DNA from: Actinacidiphila fildesensis
GTDB lineage: Bacteria; Actinomycetota; Actinomycetes; Streptomycetales; Streptomycetaceae
Assembly: GCF_042652185.1 (NCBI RefSeq)
Contig: NZ_JBHSIX010000023.1
Reading direction: 5' to 3' (one strand)
DNA: 64,000 nucleotides
A program made the translations under genes and the position numbers. Position 1 is the first letter of the stretch. Each line of letters starts with the position of its first letter. The notes below the pieces were generated by a model. It did no database searches and was not told where the DNA came from. It saw nothing but the letters and a program-made list of their open reading frames with translations. Positions 34,680 through 42,930 of the stretch are shown piece after piece.

Positions 34680-34754
34680 CTAGGCCGGGCGCCGGCCGTG
34701 GTTGGCGCGGCGCTTCCTGATCCGCCATTTCCGCATGCGGGTGCGTCGGGACAT
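34680..34754 (-). CDS. bL37-like ribosomal protein, 24 residues
   Basis: A 75-base minus-strand frame, ATG to TAG, encoding 24 residues, 11 of them Arg or Lys. The last eight residues, ANHGRRPA, closely match the ANHGKRP-type end of the actinobacterial 50S protein bL37, which is also 24 residues long. GAGGGGAG lies 8 bases before the ATG. The N-terminal half (MSRRTRMRKWRIRKRR) is more divergent and has an unusual Trp. No other gene overlaps it. Identity is from tail and length; ribosome binding is inferred. Confidence 0.72.
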   Translation of the reverse strand: MSRRTRMRKWRIRKRRANHGRRPA

Positions 34755-34841
34755 GGTGTCGGCTCCCCTCGTCGCGGGTGCTCCGTCCGGGACACCGTGC
34801 GCGCATCGGGCGCAATCGTCCAGAAGGACTACGGGGTTCCG

Positions 34842-35348
34842 CTAAATCGGCTGGATCCGGGCGACCGGCGCGGTGATCGCGGTGGTGAGCCGGACCAGGT
34901 CCTGCGGGGCGAGTTCGACCTCCAGGCCGCGCTTGCCGGCCGAGACGAACACCGTGGTGTGGGTCAGGGCGGAGACGTCCACGACCGTGCGCAGCCGCTT
35001 GCGCTGGCCCAGCGGGGAGATGCCGCCCAGCACGTAACCCGTGGTGCGTTCGGCCGCCGCGGGGTCGGCCATCGCGGCGCGCTTGCCGCCGACCGCGGAC
35101 GCGAGCGCCTTGAGGTCGAGCGAGCCGGCGACCGGGACCACGGCGACGGTCAGCGCCCCGTCGACATCGGCGACCAGTGTCTTGAACACCCGCTCGGGAG
35201 CCGTGCCCAGCGCCTCGGCGGCCTCGCCGCCGTACGAGGCGGCCGCCGGGTCGTGGGCATAGGCGTGGACGGTGAAGGCGGCGCCGTCCTGCTCCAGCGC
35301 GACGGTGGCGGGGGTGCCGCCGGTGGTCGCCTTGGACTTCCTGGCCAT
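34842..35348 (-). CDS. ybaK: YbaK/EbsC family aminoacyl-tRNA deacylase
   Basis: Trans-editing enzyme that hydrolyses mischarged Cys-tRNA(Pro) or similar. It has 168 residues in a single YbaK domain. The catalytic-lysine region is ERVFKTLVADVDG, and the GGISPLGQRKRL loop and FVSAGKRGLEVELAP segment are family features. Start ATG at 35348 (MARKSKATTGG); an ATG seven codons upstream is in frame but its extension is not family-like. Downstream of the LON-domain gene on the same strand, 76 bases away. Confidence 0.9.
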   Translation of the reverse strand: MARKSKATTGGTPATVALEQDGAAFTVHAYAHDPAAASYGGEAAEALGTAPERVFKTLVADVDGALTVAVVPVAGSLDLKALASAVGGKRAAMADPAAAERTTGYVLGGISPLGQRKRLRTVVDVSALTHTTVFVSAGKRGLEVELAPQDLVRLTTAITAPVARIQPI

Positions 35349-35424
35349 GACGTGCCGTCTCCGATCCATGGTCCTGTCGGTGGTCCCTGCCGGTCCCTGC
35401 CGGTTGCTCCGGACGGCCCCGCGG

Positions 35425-36144
35425 TCAGTTGAGGCTGGCCGGCTGACGGGTCAGGTCGACGGCGGGCAGCGAGGGGAGCTTGCCGATGACGGCGGCCTCG
35501 CGGCGCAGCAGCGGCAGTTCGGCCGCCAGCCGGGCCGCGGTGTCCGGCGCCTCCAGCAGCAGCTGCTTGGCCGAGGTCTCGAAGATCGTCGCGGCGGCCA
35601 CCAGATAGGACAGCACGGACGGGTCGTCGGGCAGTTCCTGCACCGCGACCAGGGTGCGGTCCTGCGCTCCGGCGAGCCGCTTCTGATAGGTGCGGAAGGC
35701 CCTGGCGACACCGGCGGCCAGCGTGCCCGCGCCCTCGCCCGGCTCCTCCGGCAGCTCCTCCACCTCGGCGGTCAGATACGGACCTGACGCGTCGACCGAC
35801 AGCAGCCGGAAGCGGGTGGTGCCGGTGGCGACCACTTCGAAGCCGCCGTCCTCGCGCTCCCCGATGGTGGCGGCCTCCGCGATGCACCCGACCTGGAACA
35901 GCGACTTGGCCGGATCGGGGCCGAGCCCGGCCCCGGCGGTGGTGTCCACCCCGTCCGGGCCGGTCGGTGCCACCTCGTTCCCGTCCTTGATGGCGACCAC
36001 GGCGAAGCGGCGCGGGGCGTCCTCGGGCAGCGCGAGCAGATCGCCCACGAGCGCGCGGTACCGCTCCTCGAAGATGTGCAGGGGCAGAACGAGACCCGGG
36101 AAAAGAGCCGAGTTCAGCGGGAAGAGCGGAAGGCGAGCGGTCAC
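35425..36144 (-). CDS. LON substrate-binding domain protein
   Basis: 239 residues carrying only the LON N-terminal substrate-recognition domain (LPLFPLNSALFPGLVLPLHIFEERYRALV, then IAEAATIGER and the TTRFRLL strand), without ATPase or protease domains. Stand-alone LON-domain proteins are common in actinobacteria and have no settled role. The C-terminal helical part includes QELPDDPSVLSYLVAAAT. Start GTG at 36144 with a TACGCT box 8 bases before it, indicating a leaderless mRNA. Confidence 0.85.
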   Translation of the reverse strand: MTARLPLFPLNSALFPGLVLPLHIFEERYRALVGDLLALPEDAPRRFAVVAIKDGNEVAPTGPDGVDTTAGAGLGPDPAKSLFQVGCIAEAATIGEREDGGFEVVATGTTRFRLLSVDASGPYLTAEVEELPEEPGEGAGTLAAGVARAFRTYQKRLAGAQDRTLVAVQELPDDPSVLSYLVAAATIFETSAKQLLLEAPDTAARLAAELPLLRREAAVIGKLPSLPAVDLTRQPASLN

Positions 36145-36152
36145 AATCGGAC

Positions 36153-36158
36153 AGCGTA
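36153..36158 (-). promoter_or_regulatory. Putative -10 box, leaderless LON-domain gene
   Basis: TACGCT on the minus strand, 8 bases before the GTG at 36144. Confidence 0.45.
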
Positions 36159-36252
36159 CGTGCTGCTCCGGTCGCCGGACGGGGTGCTTTCGCCGCGCAA
36201 GCTTCACCGGGTCGCTCCGTATCGTCCCCGTAACGACACGCCCGGGCCCCGG

Positions 36253-37821
36253 TCAGCCCCTGCGCAGCAGCCGGGAGGCGCCCGCCGCGACGGTGGTGGC
36301 CAGGATCCAGCCCAGCAGGACGAGGACGGTGGCCGCCCACTGCGCGCCGCCGGACGGTTTCCACGCGCTGTCCTGGCCCAGGTCGATGACCGGCAGCAGC
36401 AGGTCCAGGGCGTACAGCGGGGCGCTCCAGTGCGGGGCCTCGTCCGGTTTCAGCGCCGGCGGCGCGTGAAGGCTGAAGAAGGTGGCGCCGATCGCCCACA
36501 GCACCGCCATCCACACGGCGGCCCGGCCCGGCCGGTACCCGTAGCCGACGGTGATGTCCTGGAGATACCCCCACAGCGTGCCGGCCAGCGGCAGCGCCTC
36601 ACGGCGGCGCCGCTGCTTGGCGAGCAGCACCTCGCGCGCGTCGGAGTCCTCACCGCCGGCCCGCAGCGCCGCGGCGAGGTGCTCGTACGGCTCCGGGCTG
36701 TACTCGGGGGTGGCGGCGGCCAGCCAGGCGATGCGGTCGCGCAGCGGGAACGCCCCCGCCGGGCTGAGCGTGGTGTAGCTGAAGCCCGCCAGGTCCAGGC
36801 CGCCGGACTCCGGCCAGCTCTGCCGGGTGTCGGTGAGGTTGCCCACCCGGGCGCCGGCCAGTGAGACGGTGCCGGTCGGCGGCTGGCTGAGCGTGAAGCG
36901 CAGTTCCGGTGTCTGGATCCGCCGCAGCGACAGCTGCTGGGAGCCGGTGAGCCGGAACCGCGCCCGGGTGATGATCACCGCGTTGCCGAACCGGCCGTCG
37001 TCCAGCCGGACCGCGCCCTCGCAGCTGAAGTTGCGGGTCCGCACCCCGGCCGGCGGGGTGCCGCCGCTGTCCCCGCCGGTGGCCATCCAGCCGGCGCTCA
37101 GATAGAGGGTGTGCTCGACGGTGACCCGCGCGGCGTTCAGCGCGTAACGGCCGTAGGGGTTGTGCAGCAGGCTGCCGCGCAGGCTCAGCCGCCCGCCGAT
37201 GCGGGCGCTGCGCAGGCTGATCTCGCCGGTCACGTCCATCAGCTCGGCCTCGACGTCCTGGGCGACGCTGAGCCCGTCGGCGGCGATCGCCCGGCCGTGC
37301 CGGTCGCGGCCCACCGTGAGCTGGTTGAGCAGCAGATCGGTGCCGATGTGCGCGTCGGTGAGCCGTATGCCGCCCTCGATGGAGCACTGCGGCAGATGCA
37401 GATCACCGGTGGTGGTGAGGCGGGCCGCCTCCAGGCGGGGGATCGAGCAGTGCACCATGCGCAGCGTCGTGAACTGGCACTCGGGCAGCAGGATCTGCTG
37501 GTCGAAGTGGCAGTCGTGCATCTCCACGTACGGGGTGACCTGGCCGCCCGACAGATTCAGCTGGCCGCTGATGCGGGCCCCGGAGAGCTTGACGCACGCG
37601 ACCCGGCCGGGCTCGGCGGGCGGTCCGTCCAGCAGGAGCGTGGCGATCACCTCGGCGCGTACCGTCCGCTCCGGGCCCCAGGCCCGGTCGGTGGCCGGGT
37701 CGTCCCGCTCGGGGATGCCGGTGCGCAGATCGTGCACCACACCCCGGCGGAAGGCGGTCCACAGATCCTTCTCCGGCTCGGTCCAGTCACCCGGCGCCCT
37801 GATCCCCGACGGCTCGGTCAC
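36253..37821 (-). CDS. Membrane protein with pentapeptide-like beta-helix domain
   Basis: 522 residues. The first 90 are globular. Then comes a long repetitive region (about 90-350) of strands with recurring L/I-x-G/A-R-I-x-G-x-L patterns (KLSGARISGQLNLSGG, LRSARIGGRLSLRG), as in a right-handed beta helix. A linker with an RRRREALP motif follows, and two or three membrane helices close the protein. Relatives in databases are sometimes named oxidoreductase, but I see no cofactor motif. GGGAGGGG precedes the GTG. Function unknown. Confidence 0.72.
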   Translation of the reverse strand: MTEPSGIRAPGDWTEPEKDLWTAFRRGVVHDLRTGIPERDDPATDRAWGPERTVRAEVIATLLLDGPPAEPGRVACVKLSGARISGQLNLSGGQVTPYVEMHDCHFDQQILLPECQFTTLRMVHCSIPRLEAARLTTTGDLHLPQCSIEGGIRLTDAHIGTDLLLNQLTVGRDRHGRAIAADGLSVAQDVEAELMDVTGEISLRSARIGGRLSLRGSLLHNPYGRYALNAARVTVEHTLYLSAGWMATGGDSGGTPPAGVRTRNFSCEGAVRLDDGRFGNAVIITRARFRLTGSQQLSLRRIQTPELRFTLSQPPTGTVSLAGARVGNLTDTRQSWPESGGLDLAGFSYTTLSPAGAFPLRDRIAWLAAATPEYSPEPYEHLAAALRAGGEDSDAREVLLAKQRRRREALPLAGTLWGYLQDITVGYGYRPGRAAVWMAVLWAIGATFFSLHAPPALKPDEAPHWSAPLYALDLLLPVIDLGQDSAWKPSGGAQWAATVLVLLGWILATTVAAGASRLLRRG

Positions 37822-37940
37822 CGCGTCCCCTCCCGGTTCCGTGTCGCACCGTGCGACACACGGAACCGTAGCCCGGCGTGATCACCGGCCGGGGACGTAT
37901 CAGGGAGTGGAACCGGAGAACGGCTGAGAACAGCGTTCTC

Positions 37941-37946
37941 TACACT
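37941..37946 (+). promoter_or_regulatory. Putative -10 box, leaderless his operon
   Basis: TACACT is followed by 7 bases and the GTG of hisD at 37954. No ribosome-binding site or attenuator can lie in so short a leader. Confidence 0.55.
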
Positions 37947-37953
37947 TGACAGG

Positions 37954-39270
37954 GTGATCTCCCGAATCGATCTGCGTGGTGCCGCCTTCCCGGAGGACGG
38001 CATCGACCGCGACCTGCTGCCCCGAGCCGAGTTCGACGTGGAAGCCGCCCTGGACCAGGTGCGGCCCATCTGCGAGGACGTACGCCATCGTGGGACCGCG
38101 GCGCTGATCGACTACGCGCGGAAGTTCGACGGCGTCACCCTGGAGCGCGTCCGGGTGCCCGCGGTGGCACTGGCGACCGCCCTGGAGGAGCTGGACCCGA
38201 AGATCCGCGCCGCCCTGGAGGAGTCGATCCGGCGGGCCAGGATCGTGCACCACGAGCAGCGCCGCACCGACACGACGGTGCAGGTGGTGCCCGGTGGCAC
38301 GGTCACCGAGCGCTGGGTGCCGGTCGAGCGCGTCGGGCTGTACGTGCCGGGCGGACTGGCCGCCTACGCGTCGTCCGTCGTCATGAACGTGGTCCCGGCC
38401 CAGGAGGCCGGCGTCGAGGGCATCGCCGTCTCGTCGCCCCCGCAGAAGGACTTCGGCGGCCTGCCCAACCCGACGATCCTCGCCGCCTGCGCGCTGCTCG
38501 GCGTGGACGAGGTCTACGCCGCCGGCGGCGCCCAGGCCATCGCGATGTTCGCGTACGGCACCGAGGAGTGCCGTCCGGTCAACCTGGTCACCGGTCCCGG
38601 CAACATCTACGTCGCGTCGGCCAAGCGGCTGCTCAAGGGCCGGATCGGGATCGACGCCGAGGCCGGTCCGACCGAGATCGCCGTCCTCGCCGACGCCACC
38701 GCTGACCCGGTGCACGTCGCCGCCGACCTGATCAGCCAGGCCGAGCACGACACCCTGGCGGCGGCCGTGCTGGTCACCACCTCGGTGGAGCTGGCCGAGC
38801 GGGTCGAGATGGAGCTGGCGGCGCAGGTCGGTGTCACCAAGCACAGCGAGCGCATCCTGGCCGCGCTGGCCGGCCGGCAGTCGGCCGTGGTGCTGGTCGA
38901 CACGATCGACCAGGGCCTCGCCGTCGTCGACGCCTACGGCGCGGAGCACCTGGAGATCCAGACCGCGGACGCCGCCGCCGTCGCCGCCCGGGTCCGCAAC
39001 GCCGGCGCGATCTTCGTCGGCGCGTACGCCCCGGTCTCGCTCGGCGACTACTGCGCCGGCTCGAACCACGTACTGCCCACCGGCGGCTGCGCCTGCCACT
39101 CCTCGGGCCTGTCCGTGCAATCGTTCCTGCGCGGCATCCACGTCGTGGACTACAGCCGCGACGCGCTCGCCGAGGTCACCCACCACGTGGTGACGCTCGC
39201 CGACGCCGAGGACCTGCCCGCGCACGGCGCCGCGCTCCGGGCCCGCTTCGACTGGCAGGTGCCCCAGTGA
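37954..39270 (+). CDS. hisD: Histidinol dehydrogenase HisD
   Basis: Zinc enzyme carrying out the last two NAD-dependent oxidations to L-histidine. It has 438 residues. The signature ADLISQAEHDTLAAAVLVTTS, GPGNIYVASAKRLLKG and the YVPGG loop are all present, with the active-site Glu/His region near FVGAYAPVSLGDYCAGSNHVLPTGG. First gene of the his operon, with a leaderless-type promoter. The stop overlaps the hisC start (GTGA). Confidence 0.96.
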   Translation: MISRIDLRGAAFPEDGIDRDLLPRAEFDVEAALDQVRPICEDVRHRGTAALIDYARKFDGVTLERVRVPAVALATALEELDPKIRAALEESIRRARIVHHEQRRTDTTVQVVPGGTVTERWVPVERVGLYVPGGLAAYASSVVMNVVPAQEAGVEGIAVSSPPQKDFGGLPNPTILAACALLGVDEVYAAGGAQAIAMFAYGTEECRPVNLVTGPGNIYVASAKRLLKGRIGIDAEAGPTEIAVLADATADPVHVAADLISQAEHDTLAAAVLVTTSVELAERVEMELAAQVGVTKHSERILAALAGRQSAVVLVDTIDQGLAVVDAYGAEHLEIQTADAAAVAARVRNAGAIFVGAYAPVSLGDYCAGSNHVLPTGGCACHSSGLSVQSFLRGIHVVDYSRDALAEVTHHVVTLADAEDLPAHGAALRARFDWQVPQ

Positions 39271-40388
39271 CCCGCACGGGCTCCGGCATCGGCATCGACG
39301 ATCTGCCCATCCGTGACGAGCTGCGCGGCCTGACCCCCTACGGCGCGCCGCAGCTCGACGTCCCGGTGCGGCTGAACACCAACGAGAACCCGTACCCGCT
39401 GCCCGAGGCCCTCGTGCGGCGGATCGGCGAGCGGGTCACCGAGGCCGCCAGGGCGCTGAACCGCTACCCGGACCGGGACGCGGTGGAGCTGCGCACCGAG
39501 CTGGCCGCGTACCTCAGCCGCACCGCCGGCCACGGGGTCACCAAAGAGCAGGTGTGGGCGGCCAACGGTTCGAACGAGGTCATCCAGCAGTTGCTGCAGA
39601 CCTTCGGCGGACCCGGGCGCAGCGCGATCGGCTTCGAGCCCTCGTACTCGATGCACGCGCTGATCTCGCGCGGCACCGGCACCGGGTGGATCTCCGGGCC
39701 GCGCCGCGCGGACTTCACCATCGACGTGGACGCCGCCGTGGCGGAGATCGCCGCGCGCCGGCCGGACGTCGTCTTCATCTGCTCGCCGAACAACCCCACC
39801 GGCACGGCCGTCGAAGCCGACACCGTACTGGCGCTGTACGAGGCGGCGCAGGCCGCCCGGCCGTCGCTGGTCGTCGTCGACGAGGCGTACGTCGAGTTCT
39901 CGCACCGGCCGTCGCTGCTGTCGCTCATCGAGGGCCGGCCGAACCTGGTCGTCAGCCGCACCATGTCGAAGGCGTTCGGCGCGGCAGGGCTGCGGCTCGG
40001 CTACCTCGCCGCGGACCCGGCCGTCGTCGACGCCGTCCAGCTGGTGCGCCTGCCGTACCACCTGTCGGCCGTCACGCAGGCCACCGCGCTCGCGGCGCTG
40101 GAGCACACCGATACGCTGCTGGGGTACGTCGAGCAGCTCAAGGCCGAGCGGGACCGACTGGTCACCGAATTGCGCGCCCTGGGCTGCGAGGTCACGGACT
40201 CGGACGCGAACTTCGTGCAGTTCGGCCGCTTCGCGGACAGCCACGCCGCCTGGCAGGCGATCCTCGACCGCGGCGTGCTCGTCCGCGACAACGGTGTACC
40301 GGGATGGCTGCGGGTCACCGCGGGCACCCCGGAGGAGAACGACGCGTTCCTGGACGCGGTTCGCGCAATGCAGAAGGAGACCGTATGA
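39267..40388 (+). CDS. hisC: Histidinol-phosphate aminotransferase HisC
   Basis: PLP-dependent fold-type I aminotransferase, glutamate to imidazole acetol phosphate. It has 373 residues. Conserved are NTNENPYPLP at the N-terminus, ANGSNEVIQ, the NNPTG motif, VVDEAYVEF, and the PLP lysine in SRTMSKAFGAAGLRLGY. Coupled at both ends: GTGA with hisD and ATGA with hisB. Full length. Confidence 0.95.
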   Translation: MTRTGSGIGIDDLPIRDELRGLTPYGAPQLDVPVRLNTNENPYPLPEALVRRIGERVTEAARALNRYPDRDAVELRTELAAYLSRTAGHGVTKEQVWAANGSNEVIQQLLQTFGGPGRSAIGFEPSYSMHALISRGTGTGWISGPRRADFTIDVDAAVAEIAARRPDVVFICSPNNPTGTAVEADTVLALYEAAQAARPSLVVVDEAYVEFSHRPSLLSLIEGRPNLVVSRTMSKAFGAAGLRLGYLAADPAVVDAVQLVRLPYHLSAVTQATALAALEHTDTLLGYVEQLKAERDRLVTELRALGCEVTDSDANFVQFGRFADSHAAWQAILDRGVLVRDNGVPGWLRVTAGTPEENDAFLDAVRAMQKETV

Positions 40389-40978
40389 CCCGCGTGGGCC
40401 GTGTGGAACGCACCACCAAGGAAACGTCCGTCGTCGTCGAGATCGACCTGGACGGCAGGGGCGACGTCTCCGTATCCACCGGTGTCGGCTTCTACGACCA
40501 CATGCTCGACCAGCTCGGCCGCCACGGACTCTTCGACCTGTCGGTCAAGACCGAGGGCGACCTGCACATCGACACCCACCACACCATCGAGGACACCGCC
40601 CTCGCGCTCGGCGCCGCCTTCCGGCAGGCGCTCGGCGACAAGGTCGGGATCTACCGCTTCGGCAACTGCACGGTGCCGCTGGACGAGTCGCTCGCCCAGG
40701 TCACCGTGGACCTGTCGGGCCGTCCCTACCTGGTGCACACCGAGCCCGAGAACATGGCTCCCATGATCGGCTCGTACGACACGACGATGACCCGGCACAT
40801 CCTGGAGTCCTTCGTCGCGCAGGCGCAGATCGCGCTGCACGTCCACGTCCCGTACGGCCGCAACGCGCACCACATCGTGGAGTGCCAGTTCAAGGCCCTG
40901 GCCCGCGCCCTGCGGTACGCCTCCGAGCGTGACCCGCGCGCGGCCGGCATCCTCCCCTCGACCAAGGGCGCACTGTGA
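40385..40978 (+). CDS. hisB: Imidazoleglycerol-phosphate dehydratase HisB
   Basis: Manganese-dependent dehydratase, monofunctional (no phosphatase domain), 197 residues. The two His-rich metal motifs are DTHHTIEDTALALG and RNAHHIVECQFKALARAL, and GVGFYDHMLDQLGRHG is also typical. The ATG overlaps the hisC stop, and the stop overlaps the small membrane protein gene. An in-frame open stretch upstream belongs to the shadow of hisC. Confidence 0.96.
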   Translation: MTRVGRVERTTKETSVVVEIDLDGRGDVSVSTGVGFYDHMLDQLGRHGLFDLSVKTEGDLHIDTHHTIEDTALALGAAFRQALGDKVGIYRFGNCTVPLDESLAQVTVDLSGRPYLVHTEPENMAPMIGSYDTTMTRHILESFVAQAQIALHVHVPYGRNAHHIVECQFKALARALRYASERDPRAAGILPSTKGAL

Positions 40979-41127
40979 ACACCGCATCGACCGTCTACAT
41001 CGTCCTCGGGCTCTTCCTCGCCGGCGGCGTCTACTCCTTCTGGAAGCAGAAGCTTCCGACGGGCGTCATCGTCCTGCTCGGCATCGGTGCGCTCATGGCG
41101 TTCGGTGCCGGCCTGATGTCGCTGTAG
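40975..41127 (+). CDS. Small two-helix membrane protein in the his operon (50 residues)
   Basis: GTG to TAG, 50 residues, starting with a GTGA overlap on the hisB stop. Two hydrophobic stretches (VYIVLGLFLAGGVYSFW and VIVLLGIGALMAFGAGL) are separated by a short KQKLPTG turn, so both ends should lie on the same side of the membrane. A similar small gene occupies this slot between hisB and hisH in other Streptomyces. No function is known. The tight coupling and conserved slot suggest it is translated. Confidence 0.82.
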   Translation: MNTASTVYIVLGLFLAGGVYSFWKQKLPTGVIVLLGIGALMAFGAGLMSL

Positions 41128-41136
41128 GGGGCCGCC

Positions 41137-41772
41137 ATGAGCAAGAGCGTGGTTGTCCTCGACTACGGATTCGGCAACGTCCGCTCGGCCGAGCGCGCGC
41201 TGGCGCACGTCGGCGCCGACGTCGAGATCACCAGTGACTTCGACCGGGCCATGAACGCCGACGGGCTGCTGGTGCCCGGCGTCGGGGCGTTCGCCGCCTG
41301 CATGGCCGGGCTGAAGTCGGTCCGCGGTGAGTGGATCATCGGCCGGCGGCTGTCCGGCGGCCGGCCCGTGATGGGGATCTGCGTCGGGATGCAGATCCTG
41401 TTCGCGCGCGGGGTGGAGCACGGCACCGAGACCGAGGGCTGCGACGAGTGGCCCGGCACGGTCGAGCCGTTGCAGGCCCCGATCGTCCCGCACATGGGCT
41501 GGAACACGGTCAAGGCGCCCGAGGACACCCGGCAGTTCGCCGGTCTCGACGCCGACGCCCGCTTCTACTTCGTGCACTCGTACGCGGTGCGGGAGTGGGA
41601 GCTGGAGGTCACCAACCCCCATATCCGCTCCCCGAAGGTCACCTGGGCCACGCACGGCGAACCGTTCGTCGCCGCCGTGGAGAACGGCCCGCTGTGGGCC
41701 ACCCAGTTCCACCCCGAGAAGTCCGGCGACGCCGGTGCCCAGCTGCTGACCAACTGGCTCGACCACCTCTAG
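41137..41772 (+). CDS. hisH: Imidazole glycerol phosphate synthase subunit HisH
   Basis: Class I glutamine amidotransferase that supplies ammonia to HisF. It has 211 residues. The nucleophile is Cys82 in GICVGMQILF, and the His/Glu pair is in TQFHPEKSG. Its partner hisF lies three genes downstream. AGGGGGCC precedes the ATG. Confidence 0.95.
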   Translation: MSKSVVVLDYGFGNVRSAERALAHVGADVEITSDFDRAMNADGLLVPGVGAFAACMAGLKSVRGEWIIGRRLSGGRPVMGICVGMQILFARGVEHGTETEGCDEWPGTVEPLQAPIVPHMGWNTVKAPEDTRQFAGLDADARFYFVHSYAVREWELEVTNPHIRSPKVTWATHGEPFVAAVENGPLWATQFHPEKSGDAGAQLLTNWLDHL

Positions 41773-41794
41773 AACCTCTAGGACGTCACTTCCT

Positions 41795-42526
41795 ATGGCT
41801 ACGAACCGCCTCGAACTCCTTCCCGCCGTCGACGTCCGCGACGGCCAGGCCGTCCGCCTCGTCCATGGCGAGTCCGGCTCCGAGACGTCCTACGGCGACC
41901 CGCTGGCCGCCGCCCTCGCCTGGCAGCAGGCGGGCGCCGAGTGGCTGCACCTGGTGGACCTGGACGCGGCCTTCGGCACCGGTGACAACCGGGCGCGGAT
42001 CGCCGAGGTCGCGGGATCGATGGACATCAAGGTCGAGCTGTCCGGCGGCATCCGCGACGACGCGTCGCTCGCGGCGGCACTGGCCACCGGCTGCACCCGC
42101 GTCAACCTCGGCACCGCCGCCCTGGAGACGCCCGAGTGGGTCGCCAAGGTCATCGCCGAGTACGGCGACCGGATCGCGGTCGGCCTGGACGTCCGCGGCA
42201 CCACCCTGCGCGGCCGCGGCTGGACCCGCGACGGCGGCGACCTGTTCGAGACGCTCGCCCGGCTGGACTCCGAAGGGTGCGCCCGGTACGTCGTCACCGA
42301 CATCGCCAAGGACGGCACCCTCCAGGGACCCAACCTGGAACTGCTGAAGAACGTGTGCGCCGCCACCGACAAGCCCGTCGTCGCGTCCGGTGGCGTCTCG
42401 TCGCTCGACGATCTGCGCGCGATCGCCACGTTGGTACCCGAAGGTGTCGAAGGCGCCATCGTGGGCAAGGCCCTTTACGCCAAGGCGTTCACCTTGGAAG
42501 AGGCGTTGGAGGCCGTTTCACGATGA
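41795..42526 (+). CDS. priA: Bifunctional HisA/TrpF isomerase PriA
   Basis: TIM-barrel isomerase of 243 residues. In actinobacteria PriA acts on both ProFAR (histidine) and phosphoribosylanthranilate (tryptophan). The N-terminal catalytic Asp is in LLPAVDVRDG, and the second acidic residue is in YVVTDIAKDGT; SGGI and SGGVSS phosphate loops are visible. No separate trpF is present near trpC, trpB or trpA in this window, supporting the dual role. The stop overlaps the ridA start. Confidence 0.93.
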   Translation: MATNRLELLPAVDVRDGQAVRLVHGESGSETSYGDPLAAALAWQQAGAEWLHLVDLDAAFGTGDNRARIAEVAGSMDIKVELSGGIRDDASLAAALATGCTRVNLGTAALETPEWVAKVIAEYGDRIAVGLDVRGTTLRGRGWTRDGGDLFETLARLDSEGCARYVVTDIAKDGTLQGPNLELLKNVCAATDKPVVASGGVSSLDDLRAIATLVPEGVEGAIVGKALYAKAFTLEEALEAVSR

Positions 42527-42930
42527 CCGAATCCCCCGCAGTTCGCCGCGTGCAGTCCGACCACAGCCCCTGGGAGGAGACCATGGGCTTCGCCCGTGCC
42601 GTCGCGGCCGGGGACCGGGTCATCGTCGCGGGCACCATGCCACTGGTCGGCGGTGTGGTGCGGGGCGAGGGAAGCCCGTACGAGCAGACGCTGCTCGCCT
42701 TCGGCAACGCGATCGCCGCGCTGGAGCCGTTCGGCCTCGGGGCCGACAGCGTCATCCGCACCCGGATGTACCTCAGCCACGCCCGGGACGCGGAGGATGT
42801 CGGCCGCGCCCACAAGGAACTGTTCGGCGATGTACGGCCGGCCGCGACGATGGTCGTCGTCAACGGCTTCGTCGACTCGCGGGTGCTGGTCGAGGTCGAG
42901 GTCGAAGCGTATCGAGGAGCCCCTGAATGA
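42523..42930 (+). CDS. RidA family enamine/imine deaminase
   Basis: 135 residues with the YjgF/RidA fold: VAAGDRVIVAGTMP, IRTRMYLSHARDAEDVGRAHKELF and the C-terminal SRVLVEVEVEAY with the conserved Arg. The family clears reactive enamines made by PLP enzymes; here hisC could be a local source, which is inference. ATGA overlaps with priA and hisF on either side place it firmly in the his operon. Confidence 0.9.
   Translation: MTESPAVRRVQSDHSPWEETMGFARAVAAGDRVIVAGTMPLVGGVVRGEGSPYEQTLLAFGNAIAALEPFGLGADSVIRTRMYLSHARDAEDVGRAHKELFGDVRPAATMVVVNGFVDSRVLVEVEVEAYRGAPE

Noticed and set aside
36253..37821. Oxidoreductase function for the beta-helix membrane protein
   Set aside because: No nucleotide, flavin, heme or cysteine motif was visible; such a name would be carried over without support.
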